Assembly: GCF_034347385.1 (NCBI RefSeq)
Contig: NZ_CP133777.1
Span: 4,086,714 to 4,150,713, forward strand
Direction: 5' to 3'
Origin: Actimicrobium sp. CCC2.4
GTDB lineage: Bacteria > Pseudomonadota > Gammaproteobacteria > Burkholderiales > Burkholderiaceae_D
Length of the DNA stretch: 64,000 nt
This document shows positions 43,647 to 51,276 of the stretch, in pieces (the first letter of the stretch is position 1; each line of letters begins with the position of its first letter). The notes beneath the pieces are model-generated. The model was not told the DNA's origin. It was given only the letters and a program-made list of their open reading frames with translations, and made no database searches. A program made the position numbers and the translations under genes.

Positions 43647-45433
43647 TTGGTTTTCTCGATATCAAAGTACATCCACTCGCCATGCACGATCGGATGCTTC
43701 TTGAAGCCGATCACGCGCGCTTGCGCCACCATGTTGCGGTAGCGTGCATAGCCCAATCGCTGGGCCGAATACAGTTCCATGATGCGGGTCATCTTGTGAT
43801 AAATCAGGTCGCGCTCGGGACCGTCCGGTAGCTTTTGCGAGGCCCGGTACAACTCGTCGTAGGCCGGAATCTTCACGCAGCCATTGTTGTTCTGGCCGGT
43901 GTTCGGGCCGTAGTACAACTGCATGAAATTATCGCCATCGGGATAGTCGGCAATCCATGGCGAGGTGCGGGTTTGCAGCTGGCAGGACTTTTCGGCTTTC
44001 AGCAAATCCGGGAACGGGCGCACGTCGCCGCTCATGCGGATGGCGATCGAGTCGTAGGTCTTCTTCCACATCTCGGTTTGCTGCTGGCCGGTGCTGTCGT
44101 TGCGGGCCGAATAGCGGATCGTGAATGGCTGGCCGTTGGGCAGGTTGCGGTAGCCGTCACCGCCTTTCTTGTAGCCGAATTTGTCGAGCAGGGCATTGGC
44201 GGCGACCGGGTCGTACTGGATCGAGCTCTTGTACGACGGGTCGTGACCGACCACGCCGGGCGGGATCGGATACTGCAGTGCGATGGCTTCACCATTCCAG
44301 ACTAACCGGATTTCTTCTTCGACGTTATGCGCCATCGCGATGGCGCGACGCAGTGCGATGTGCTGTTTTTCGAATCCGCCCAGCACCGGGTCCTGCATGT
44401 TCCAGTAGTAGTAGCTCGATTCGGGGTCGACGATGCGCGAGAGCTGATAGCCCTTTTTGGCAAACTCGGGTTTGAGCTTGCCACCACTGAGCAGTTGCGG
44501 TGCCAGCGGTCCCTGCAATTCGAACAGGTCGATTTCATCATTCTGGAAAGCCAGCAGGCGTGACTGGTCTTCGACCATCACGGCGATCTCGACGCGACCG
44601 ATCTGCGGCATGCGCTTGCCTTTCATTTTCGCGACGATGGCCGCGTCTTCAGGATCGCTGCCGGCCTTGAAGTCCCAGACATACCCGCGATAGGCCGGGC
44701 TGGCCGTCAGTGCGATGCGCGACGAGCGCACCCACTCGGTCAGGTGATACGGTCCGGTGCCGACCGGATTGGCCATGACCTGGCCACCGGTGTCGCGGTA
44801 TTTTTCGATCACTTCGCGCGCGACGGCGCCAGTCGGCTGGTGCGCCAGGATCATGCCGAGGTTGAAGTCGGGCTGGGTCAGGCGGATGCGCAAGGTGTAC
44901 GGATCAAGGAGTTCGAAGCCGGCGATCGGGCTGTCGTAGTCAAACTTGCCGGTCTTCTTGGCTTCTTTCGCGAGGTCGTCGAGACCGATGACCTTGCCCT
45001 CGAACAGCCAGGTGTGCGGCGAGGCCAGTTTCGGGTCGAACAGGCGACGGTATGAGTACACGTAATCGGCCATCGTCAGTTCGCGCGGCTTGCCGTTGAA
45101 GGCAGCGTCGGGATAAAAAAAGATGCCTTTTTTCAGGCGGATCGTATAGACCTTGCCTTCCTCGGTCACTTCCGGCATGCCATCGGCGGTCAGTGGAACG
45201 AGCTTGGCGGGCCGGGCCAGGTAATCGTAGGTATAGAGCGTCTCGAAGACCGACTGCAGTACTTGTGCCGAATACAGGTCACGGGCGATGGCCGGATCAA
45301 AACCGGTCTCGGCGGCCGGGAAGACATAGCGCAAGACCTTGCCGGGATCGGCCGGACTGGCCGCATGCGAAGCCAGCGGCAGCAGCGCGGCGGAGCCCGC
45401 GAAGATCAGGGTGCGTAACCAGAGTGATGTCAT
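43643..45433 (-). CDS. Peptide-type ABC substrate-binding protein 1 (SBP_bac_5)
   Basis: A 596-aa periplasmic binding protein of the DppA/OppA class. Signal peptide LRTLIFAGSAALLPLASHAASPADP, then KVLRYVFPAAETGFDPAIARDLYS, FETLYTYDYLARPAKLVPLTADGMPEVTEEG (a family signature) and IRLKKGIFFYPDAAFNGKPRELTMADYVYSYRR. The C-terminal part contains DYPDGDNFMQLYYGPNTGQNNNGC, similar to the second binding protein, so the two are paralogs. GGAAACAC precedes the ATG. Four-base overlap with the M3 peptidase gene. Ligand unknown; long peptides or murein peptides are typical for the class. Confidence 0.92.
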   Translation of the reverse strand: MTSLWLRTLIFAGSAALLPLASHAASPADPGKVLRYVFPAAETGFDPAIARDLYSAQVLQSVFETLYTYDYLARPAKLVPLTADGMPEVTEEGKVYTIRLKKGIFFYPDAAFNGKPRELTMADYVYSYRRLFDPKLASPHTWLFEGKVIGLDDLAKEAKKTGKFDYDSPIAGFELLDPYTLRIRLTQPDFNLGMILAHQPTGAVAREVIEKYRDTGGQVMANPVGTGPYHLTEWVRSSRIALTASPAYRGYVWDFKAGSDPEDAAIVAKMKGKRMPQIGRVEIAVMVEDQSRLLAFQNDEIDLFELQGPLAPQLLSGGKLKPEFAKKGYQLSRIVDPESSYYYWNMQDPVLGGFEKQHIALRRAIAMAHNVEEEIRLVWNGEAIALQYPIPPGVVGHDPSYKSSIQYDPVAANALLDKFGYKKGGDGYRNLPNGQPFTIRYSARNDSTGQQQTEMWKKTYDSIAIRMSGDVRPFPDLLKAEKSCQLQTRTSPWIADYPDGDNFMQLYYGPNTGQNNNGCVKIPAYDELYRASQKLPDGPERDLIYHKMTRIMELYSAQRLGYARYRNMVAQARVIGFKKHPIVHGEWMYFDIEKTK

Positions 45434-45523
45434 GTGTTTCCTAGCAGGTCAAAGCGATGTAAGTGTTCCCGGCGCAGGCGGACATGGCCGGTGCGCTCGC
45501 GAGCGCGTGCGCACCGCGGAGCC

Positions 45524-47311
45524 TCAACGCCCCTGCTCCACCAGCCGCTTGTCGATGTCGATGTATTCCCAACCGGAGTGCAGCAGCGGATGCTTCTTGA
45601 AGCCTAGCACCCACGGCCGGCTGACCCAGTTGCGGATGCGCAGTACGCCCAGCTTCCAGGCAGTATCGGCTTCCATCTGCCGGTTCATCTGCAGATACAA
45701 GGCCGTGCGTTCGGCACCCGGCGGCAGCGCGATGGCTTGCTTGAACAAGGCATCATAAGCGGCAGACTCGTAGCAGCCGTTGTTGCCCTGATGGGCGTTC
45801 GGTCCGTACAGCAGTTGCAGGAAATTTTCGCCATCCGGATAGTCGACGCTCCACGCACCGCCCCACATCATCAGCTCGCATTTGTTGGCGGCTTTCAGGT
45901 TGTCGGCAAAATTACTGACAGGATGTTCGGCACGGATGCCGATCTCGTCGAGTCCGCGCTTCCATAACTCGGCCAGCTCCTGATAGATCACCGATGCTTC
46001 GCGGTTGATTTTGAGCTTCAGCGGTTTGCCATCGGGCAGCGTGCGATAGCCGTCGGGACCGCGCTTGTAGCCGAAATGATCGAGCAATTTGTTGGCCAGT
46101 ACCGGATCGTAGCCGATGCTACTGCGGTAGCCCGGATCGTAGCCGACTACGCCCGGCGGGATGACCATCTGGGCATCGATGGCCTGGCCGTGGCGGATGA
46201 GGGCGACGTCCTCGGCGGTGTTGTAGGACATCGCAATGGCACGCCGCAGCGCATTTTTTTCGATCGTATAGCCGCCGACTATCGGGTCATGCATGTTGAA
46301 GAAGGTGTAGCTGATGGCCGGCTCGGTGAAGCGCTGCAGGCGGATTTTTTGCGCGACGAATTCGGGCTTGAGCTTGGCACCATCGAGCGCGGTGCGCGAG
46401 GCCAGTTGCGGGATCCAGTCAATGTCGATCTGCTTGTCCTGGAAGGCCAGCCAACGCGCCTGCTCTTCTTCGATCACGCTGACTTCGATGCGGCCGACCT
46501 GCGGCATTTTTTTGCCCTTCATGTCGCGCACGATTTGCTGGTCCATCGGATCGGACGATGGCTCGAAATTCCAGACCGATCCGCGATAAACCGGATTGGC
46601 GACCAGGATGATCTTGCTGCGCGGGACATAGCGCTCCAGCATGTAGGCACCGGTGCCGACCGGATGCTGGCCGCTTTGTAGTCCATAAGCATCGATGACT
46701 TCGCGGGCGCTGCCGGCCAGTGCGCCGTAAGCGATCACGTACAGGAAGTTGTAGTCAGGGGCATTGAGTTGTATCTGCAAGGTGTAGCGGTCCGGCGTCT
46801 GCAAGCCGGTGACGGGCGCATCGTAATCAAACTTGCCGCTCTTTTTGGCGGCAGCGACAACGGCGTCCATGCCAACGATTTTGCCTTGCAGGAAACCGGC
46901 CGACGGCGAGCGGTTGGCCGGATCAAGCAATCGACGAAACGAGTAGGCGAAGTCTTGCGCAGTCAATTCACGCGGCTTGCCCTTGAAGGCAGGATCGTCG
47001 CTGAAGAAGATCCCTTTCTTGAGATGAAAGGTGTAGGTCTTGCCGCCATCGGTGACCTCGGGCATCGCCTCGGCAACTTTGGGCACGAGCTTGGCGGGAC
47101 TGGCCAGGTAATCGTAGGTGAGCAGCGTTTCGTAGATGGATTCGGCGATCAGGCCGGAGTAATAGTTCGACGTACGCACCATGTCGAAACCATCATCGGC
47201 GGCCGGCATGGCGAAATGGATGACCTTGTCAGGATCGGCCGGACTGACGGCGCGGGCCGGGCCGGCAATTAGCAACAGGGTGACGCAGGCTTGCGCTACA
47301 AATTTCCACAT
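45524..47311 (-). CDS. Peptide-type ABC substrate-binding protein 2 (SBP_bac_5)
   Basis: A 595-aa paralog of the neighbouring binding protein and first gene of the six-gene operon. Signal peptide MWKFVAQACVTLLLIAGPARAV, then DKVIHFAMPAADDGFDMVRTSNYYS, YETLLTYDYLASPAKLVPKVAEAMPEVTDGG and WSVDYPDGENFLQLLYGPNAHQGNNGC, matching the same positions in protein 1. AGGATG precedes the chosen ATG (complement at 47309-47311); ten more codons upstream are open but would spoil the signal. The duplication suggests two ligand ranges for one importer. Divergent from the first TonB receptor across 547 bp. Confidence 0.92.
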   Translation of the reverse strand: MWKFVAQACVTLLLIAGPARAVSPADPDKVIHFAMPAADDGFDMVRTSNYYSGLIAESIYETLLTYDYLASPAKLVPKVAEAMPEVTDGGKTYTFHLKKGIFFSDDPAFKGKPRELTAQDFAYSFRRLLDPANRSPSAGFLQGKIVGMDAVVAAAKKSGKFDYDAPVTGLQTPDRYTLQIQLNAPDYNFLYVIAYGALAGSAREVIDAYGLQSGQHPVGTGAYMLERYVPRSKIILVANPVYRGSVWNFEPSSDPMDQQIVRDMKGKKMPQVGRIEVSVIEEEQARWLAFQDKQIDIDWIPQLASRTALDGAKLKPEFVAQKIRLQRFTEPAISYTFFNMHDPIVGGYTIEKNALRRAIAMSYNTAEDVALIRHGQAIDAQMVIPPGVVGYDPGYRSSIGYDPVLANKLLDHFGYKRGPDGYRTLPDGKPLKLKINREASVIYQELAELWKRGLDEIGIRAEHPVSNFADNLKAANKCELMMWGGAWSVDYPDGENFLQLLYGPNAHQGNNGCYESAAYDALFKQAIALPPGAERTALYLQMNRQMEADTAWKLGVLRIRNWVSRPWVLGFKKHPLLHSGWEYIDIDKRLVEQGR

Positions 47312-47481
47312 CGATCGACATCCTTTATACGCTGCCGCCATGCGGGCCTGCCCTGAAAATGCCGGATGACATGACAGAACCGGATGGCCCGATTGATCGT
47401 TGGACCGTTACGAAACGGCATGTGGCCGAGACGTAAAAGGACGACACCATAACGCAAGTCAGCACGAATCGGGCACGTGAA

Positions 47482-47511
47482 AAATATATTTTCATGGTGC
47501 TGCGCACAAGA
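47482..47511 (+). promoter_or_regulatory. Receptor-upstream conserved block, copy 1
   Basis: AAATATATTT, two variable bases, ATG, then GTGCTGCGCACAAGA. 24 of 30 positions are identical, without gaps, in the blocks before receptors 2 and 3. Contains two palindromes, AAATATATTT and GTGC-TGC-GCAC. Ends 347 bp before the receptor ATG. Confidence 0.7.
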
Positions 47512-47734
47512 AACATTCACACCAATAGTCGTCGGCCATCAGTAGTCCACCAGGTGCTTTTAGCTATCGTAACGAGTTGTCCGGAATCGATTTATAAAAT
47601 TTAGCGTTTTTTGATATTCGCCATATATCCCGACAGTAACCCCACCTCCTGCCAAGTATTCCCGCTGACCCGCAGCGCCATTTCCGCAGCAAATCGCCCG
47701 TTGCAATATCGCACATACCACTTTGGTCGCTAAT

Positions 47735-47763
47735 TGACATGGACCGATACGCAATGGTTCCAT
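47735..47763 (+). promoter_or_regulatory. Receptor-upstream second block (putative promoter), copy 1
   Basis: TGACA, 12 variable bases, CAATGGTTCCAT, in register with the copies at 51141 and 54693. TTGACA here could be a -35 box but no good -10 follows at the normal spacing. Ends 95 bp before the receptor start. Confidence 0.45.
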
Positions 47764-47858
47764 TGCCCACCAATCGATTTCGATACGGATTGATTGTCAA
47801 GCGACGAAAGATCGCTTCCAACTAGTGATGTATGAATTTCCCCCCAAGGAGTGTGGCA

Positions 47859-50657
47859 ATGATGATGGAAACCGTGATCTCGCGATCAATCCGGGTGATG
47901 TTTGCAGGTGGTGTGGTGCTGGGGCTGGGATTGACGACTGCCGCGCAAGCGCAGGAAGTCAGCTCGACGCAACGGGTTGAAGTTACCGGCTCGAGTATCA
48001 AGCGCATTGCCGCCGAAAGCTCGCTGCCTGTGACAACGCTGACCAAAGACGACATCGCCAAAAGTGGTGTAACGACCGTTGAAGCACTGCTGCAATCAGT
48101 GACCTCGACCTCGACGGCGGGTGCGACGCAAAATTCCCAGTTGGCCGGCTTGTCGACCTACGGTGCATCGAGCGTGTCGCTGCGTGGACTCGGTGACGCG
48201 CGCACGCTGGTGCTGGTCAACGGCAAACGCCTTGCCGTGTTCGCTGGTACCGGCGGTGCCGTTGACGTCAACTCGATTCCGTTCGGCGCGATCGAACGCG
48301 TTGAGATCCTGCGCGATGGTGCTTCCGGCGTGTACGGCAGCGATGCGGTCGCCGGCGTCGTCAACTTCATCCTGCGCCAGGATTACAAGGGCCTCGAAAT
48401 GAGCGCCGGTTACAACGCCCCGACCCGCGGCGGCGGCACGACCCAGAAAGCCAGCATCCTGTTCGGGGCCGGCAACCTGGCCGAAGACCGCTTCAATGTC
48501 ATGCTGTCCGGCGAGTTCGAAAAAGCCGAAGCCTTGTTTGGTCGTCAGCGCGACTTCGCCAACACCGGCAATATCGCCCCGTTCATCCAGTCGGCAGCCA
48601 CCGAAACCGGTCGCATCGAAGGTATCTGGGTACCGGGTCAAACACTTGCACAGAACGCGCGCACCACAACAACTAATCCATACGGATATAGCTCCCGAGG
48701 CTATGGCAATCCAAAAGCACCAGCCAATTGCGCTGACATCTCGATGTTTTCATCCGGCAAAGGCGGTGTCGGCGGCGCGTATGACAATTGCAAATATGAC
48801 TCGGCACCATTCGTTGGCCTGTTTCCGGAAGTCGAGCGCGTCAATCTTGTCGGTGCGGTGAAATTCCAGCTGACGCCAGATCATCAGATCTATGCCGATA
48901 CGCTGTATGCGCGCAACAAGGTCGTCGAGACGTATCAGCCATCACCAGCCCGTATCGGATTTTTCCAGACCGATAATGCCTTCGCGGGCAGCGGCGTCGA
49001 TGCGGCGCTATTGATCCGCCCTAGCAATCCGAACTACGGCACCTACATCACGCCCTACCTGCTGTCACACGGCCTGTCGGCAATGAATGGCCAGACCCTG
49101 GCAATTACCTTGCGTTCGTTCCTCGCCGGCTTCCGTCAAGAAACCGATGTTAATACCCAGTCACGCGTCAACGTCGGCATGAAAGGCGTGATCTTCAAGA
49201 GCTGGGACTACAACGTTTCGCTGATCGCCAACGAAGCCAAGACCGATGGCCGGTTAACTGACGGCTATTACTCGCAACTGGCGCTGGCGCGTGTCCTCAA
49301 CGACCCGGCCAACAACTGGAATCCGTTTGCCGTCGGCGGCATCCAGGACGCGGCACTGACTGCCAAGCTGCAAGCCGCCAAATATACCGGCTCGACCATC
49401 ACGGCCAAATCTAAAAGTACCGGCTTTGACAGTTCCGTCACCGGCACTCTGACCGATCTGCCGGCCGGACCGCTGCAACTGGCGACCGGTTTCAGTGTTC
49501 GCAAGGACAGCTATGCGGTCAACGTTCCTGACATCCTCGGCTCGGGTGACATTGCCGGCCTGGGCGGCGCGACCTTGCCGGTTGATGCCTCGCGTACTGT
49601 CCGTGCGCTGTTCGCAGAATTGAACATCCCTATCCTGAAGACCCTCGAAGGTAACGTCACGGCCCGCACCGACAGCTACAGCGACGTCGGCAGCACGACC
49701 AACGGCAAGGCCAGCTTGCGTTTCAGCCCGACCCAAACGATGCTGTTCCGTGCTTCGGTTGGCTCCGGATTCCGCGCACCGTCGCTGGTCGAACTGCATC
49801 GCCCGCAGTCGACCGGCGCGACCGAAGCCTTCATCGATCCTAAGTTTGTTGCAGATGGCCCGGTCCAGGCAGTTGCCATCATTGGTGGCAATCCGAACCT
49901 GAAGCCGGAGAAATCGAAGCAGGGTAGCGTCGGTATGGTGTTGCAGCCAATTTCCAGCGTCTCGATCGGCATCGACTACTTCAACATCAAGATCGACAAC
50001 CTGATCGCCGCACCATCGGCGCTGTCGCTGGTCAATGCGGCCCGTGCCGGCAAACCACTGTACGGTCCGGATGACGTCGTATTTGCACCGGATGGCACCG
50101 TCGATACCGTCAAGCAGATTGGCCGCAATGCCAATGGCGCGACGGTCAGCGGATTCGATGTCGACCTGCGCTTCAAACAAGCGGTCGCTACAGGCAAGGT
50201 CTCGGTCGCCCTCAATGGCACCTATACCAGCAAGTACGATTACAAGACGCTGAACGGTACCCAGGGTAGTGTCGGGACCATCGTCCAGCCGGACGGTTCT
50301 CCCCTGGACATCGCTCAATCGGGAGTCGTGTTCCGCTGGAAGCACAACCTGGCATTCAACTACCAGAGCGGCCCATGGTCGACCACGCTGGTACAGAACT
50401 ACCAGTCGGGCTACCGCGATGCCAACGACCTCAATGACAACCAGCATCATGTCGGCTCCCTGACACTTTATGATGCCCAAGTCGCCTATACCGGGATCAA
50501 GAACCTGACCCTCAGTGCCGGCATGCGCAACCTGTTTGACAAGAACCCGCCTATCTCGATCGGCAACGGTACGCAGTTCCAGGCAGGTTACGACCCGACT
50601 TATTACGATGCTCGGGCACGTACTGCTTACCTGACTGCAAACTATAAGTTCTTCTGA
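47859..50657 (+). CDS. TonB-dependent outer-membrane receptor 1
   Basis: A 932-aa TonB-dependent receptor: 22-strand barrel with N-terminal plug, importing large or scarce nutrients. Signal sequence ISRSIRVMFAGGVVLGLGLTTAAQAQ, then the probable TonB-contact region RVEVTGSSIKR. Plug motifs: VSLRGLGDARTLVLVNGKRL, and IERVEILRDGASGVYGSDAVAGVVNFI. Late segments include SVGSGFRAPSLVEL and NPNLKPEKSKQGSVGM. It ends in TANYKFF, an aromatic C-terminal residue as needed for barrel assembly. AAGGAG precedes the ATG at 47859 by 7 nt. It is paralogous to the next two receptors; the ligand is unknown. Confidence 0.93.
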   Translation: MMMETVISRSIRVMFAGGVVLGLGLTTAAQAQEVSSTQRVEVTGSSIKRIAAESSLPVTTLTKDDIAKSGVTTVEALLQSVTSTSTAGATQNSQLAGLSTYGASSVSLRGLGDARTLVLVNGKRLAVFAGTGGAVDVNSIPFGAIERVEILRDGASGVYGSDAVAGVVNFILRQDYKGLEMSAGYNAPTRGGGTTQKASILFGAGNLAEDRFNVMLSGEFEKAEALFGRQRDFANTGNIAPFIQSAATETGRIEGIWVPGQTLAQNARTTTTNPYGYSSRGYGNPKAPANCADISMFSSGKGGVGGAYDNCKYDSAPFVGLFPEVERVNLVGAVKFQLTPDHQIYADTLYARNKVVETYQPSPARIGFFQTDNAFAGSGVDAALLIRPSNPNYGTYITPYLLSHGLSAMNGQTLAITLRSFLAGFRQETDVNTQSRVNVGMKGVIFKSWDYNVSLIANEAKTDGRLTDGYYSQLALARVLNDPANNWNPFAVGGIQDAALTAKLQAAKYTGSTITAKSKSTGFDSSVTGTLTDLPAGPLQLATGFSVRKDSYAVNVPDILGSGDIAGLGGATLPVDASRTVRALFAELNIPILKTLEGNVTARTDSYSDVGSTTNGKASLRFSPTQTMLFRASVGSGFRAPSLVELHRPQSTGATEAFIDPKFVADGPVQAVAIIGGNPNLKPEKSKQGSVGMVLQPISSVSIGIDYFNIKIDNLIAAPSALSLVNAARAGKPLYGPDDVVFAPDGTVDTVKQIGRNANGATVSGFDVDLRFKQAVATGKVSVALNGTYTSKYDYKTLNGTQGSVGTIVQPDGSPLDIAQSGVVFRWKHNLAFNYQSGPWSTTLVQNYQSGYRDANDLNDNQHHVGSLTLYDAQVAYTGIKNLTLSAGMRNLFDKNPPISIGNGTQFQAGYDPTYYDARARTAYLTANYKFF

Positions 50658-50779
50658 TCGGCATAAAACCGTGGGGTACGTGGAAGGCCACTCCCGCGTA
50701 CCAGATGCCTGATTAAATATAAAGACAGGATCACCCGCCATCCGTGCGGGGCAGATCCGACAAAATGCCAGAACACCAG

Positions 50780-50806
50780 CGCCGGGTAATTTACCGGCGT
50801 TTTTTT
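50780..50806 (+). terminator. Terminator after TonB receptor 1
   Basis: CGCCGG, internal GTAATTTA, CCGGCG, followed by seven T. Located 122 bp after the receptor stop, so the three receptors are separate transcripts. Confidence 0.8.
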
Positions 50807-50879
50807 GTTTACTTGCTCAATGGCAGCCAGCCTGCCAGCGCGTATCACCCTCACCGCCACCACGTTATCGCTGGATAAA

Positions 50880-50909
50880 AAATATATTTCGATGCTGCTG
50901 CGCACAAGA
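50880..50909 (+). promoter_or_regulatory. Receptor-upstream conserved block, copy 2
   Basis: AAATATATTT-CG-ATG-CTGCTGCGCACAAGA, ending 367 bp before the receptor-2 ATG, the same distance as copy 3. Confidence 0.7.
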
Positions 50910-51140
50910 TTGCAAGCCAGTTCATCCCGCTCAACCGGTATAGAGTTCCCCACGTAAAAGTATCGCAACGGCAATTCTTTTATCGATATATAAAATTCAG
51001 CTTCTAGCGTCAATCACCATACAAACACACTGACACCCTTTCCTGAGCAGGGAAATTCATCTGCGGAATCGCGGCTTTCATCGCTAAAAACCACCGTTGT
51101 TTTATTGAACTACAACCATCGGTCACTCAACTTTTCGTAC

Positions 51141-51169
51141 TGACACAATCGAGTTTCAAATGGTTCCAT
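51141..51169 (+). promoter_or_regulatory. Receptor-upstream second block (putative promoter), copy 2
   Basis: TGACA-N12-AAATGGTTCCAT, ending 107 bp before the receptor-2 ATG. A CTGACA could act as -35. Confidence 0.45.
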
Positions 51170-51276
51170 GTTCTGCGTAAACTCAATTTCCAAAAGAGAT
51201 TGTTTTTCGGGCCGGCAATAGCCAGCAAATAAAAATCGATTGTTAAAAAATACACCCCCCCCGAAGGAGATTGGCA

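Larger units (their letters stand above)
47312..47858. other. Divergent control region, peptide ABC operon / TonB receptor 1
   Basis: 547 bp with no gene, more AT-rich than its surroundings. It holds the 30-nt receptor-upstream block (47482-47511) and the second conserved block (47735-47763), described separately. It must also hold the promoter for the leftward ABC operon, which I could not place with confidence. Confidence 0.6.
50658..51276. other. Intergenic region between receptors 1 and 2
   Basis: 619 bp, no gene. Holds the receptor-1 terminator, the 30-nt block (50880-50909), an intermediate conserved segment near 50951-50995 (AAAAGTATCGC ... ATAAAATTC) and the second block (51141-51169). 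From the first block to the ATG it closely matches the region before receptor 3. Confidence 0.75.

Noticed and set aside
41655..43742. A 695-codon open frame on the + strand
   Set aside because: Antisense to the M3 peptidase, which has a complete zinc site and signal peptide; the + strand product has biased composition only.
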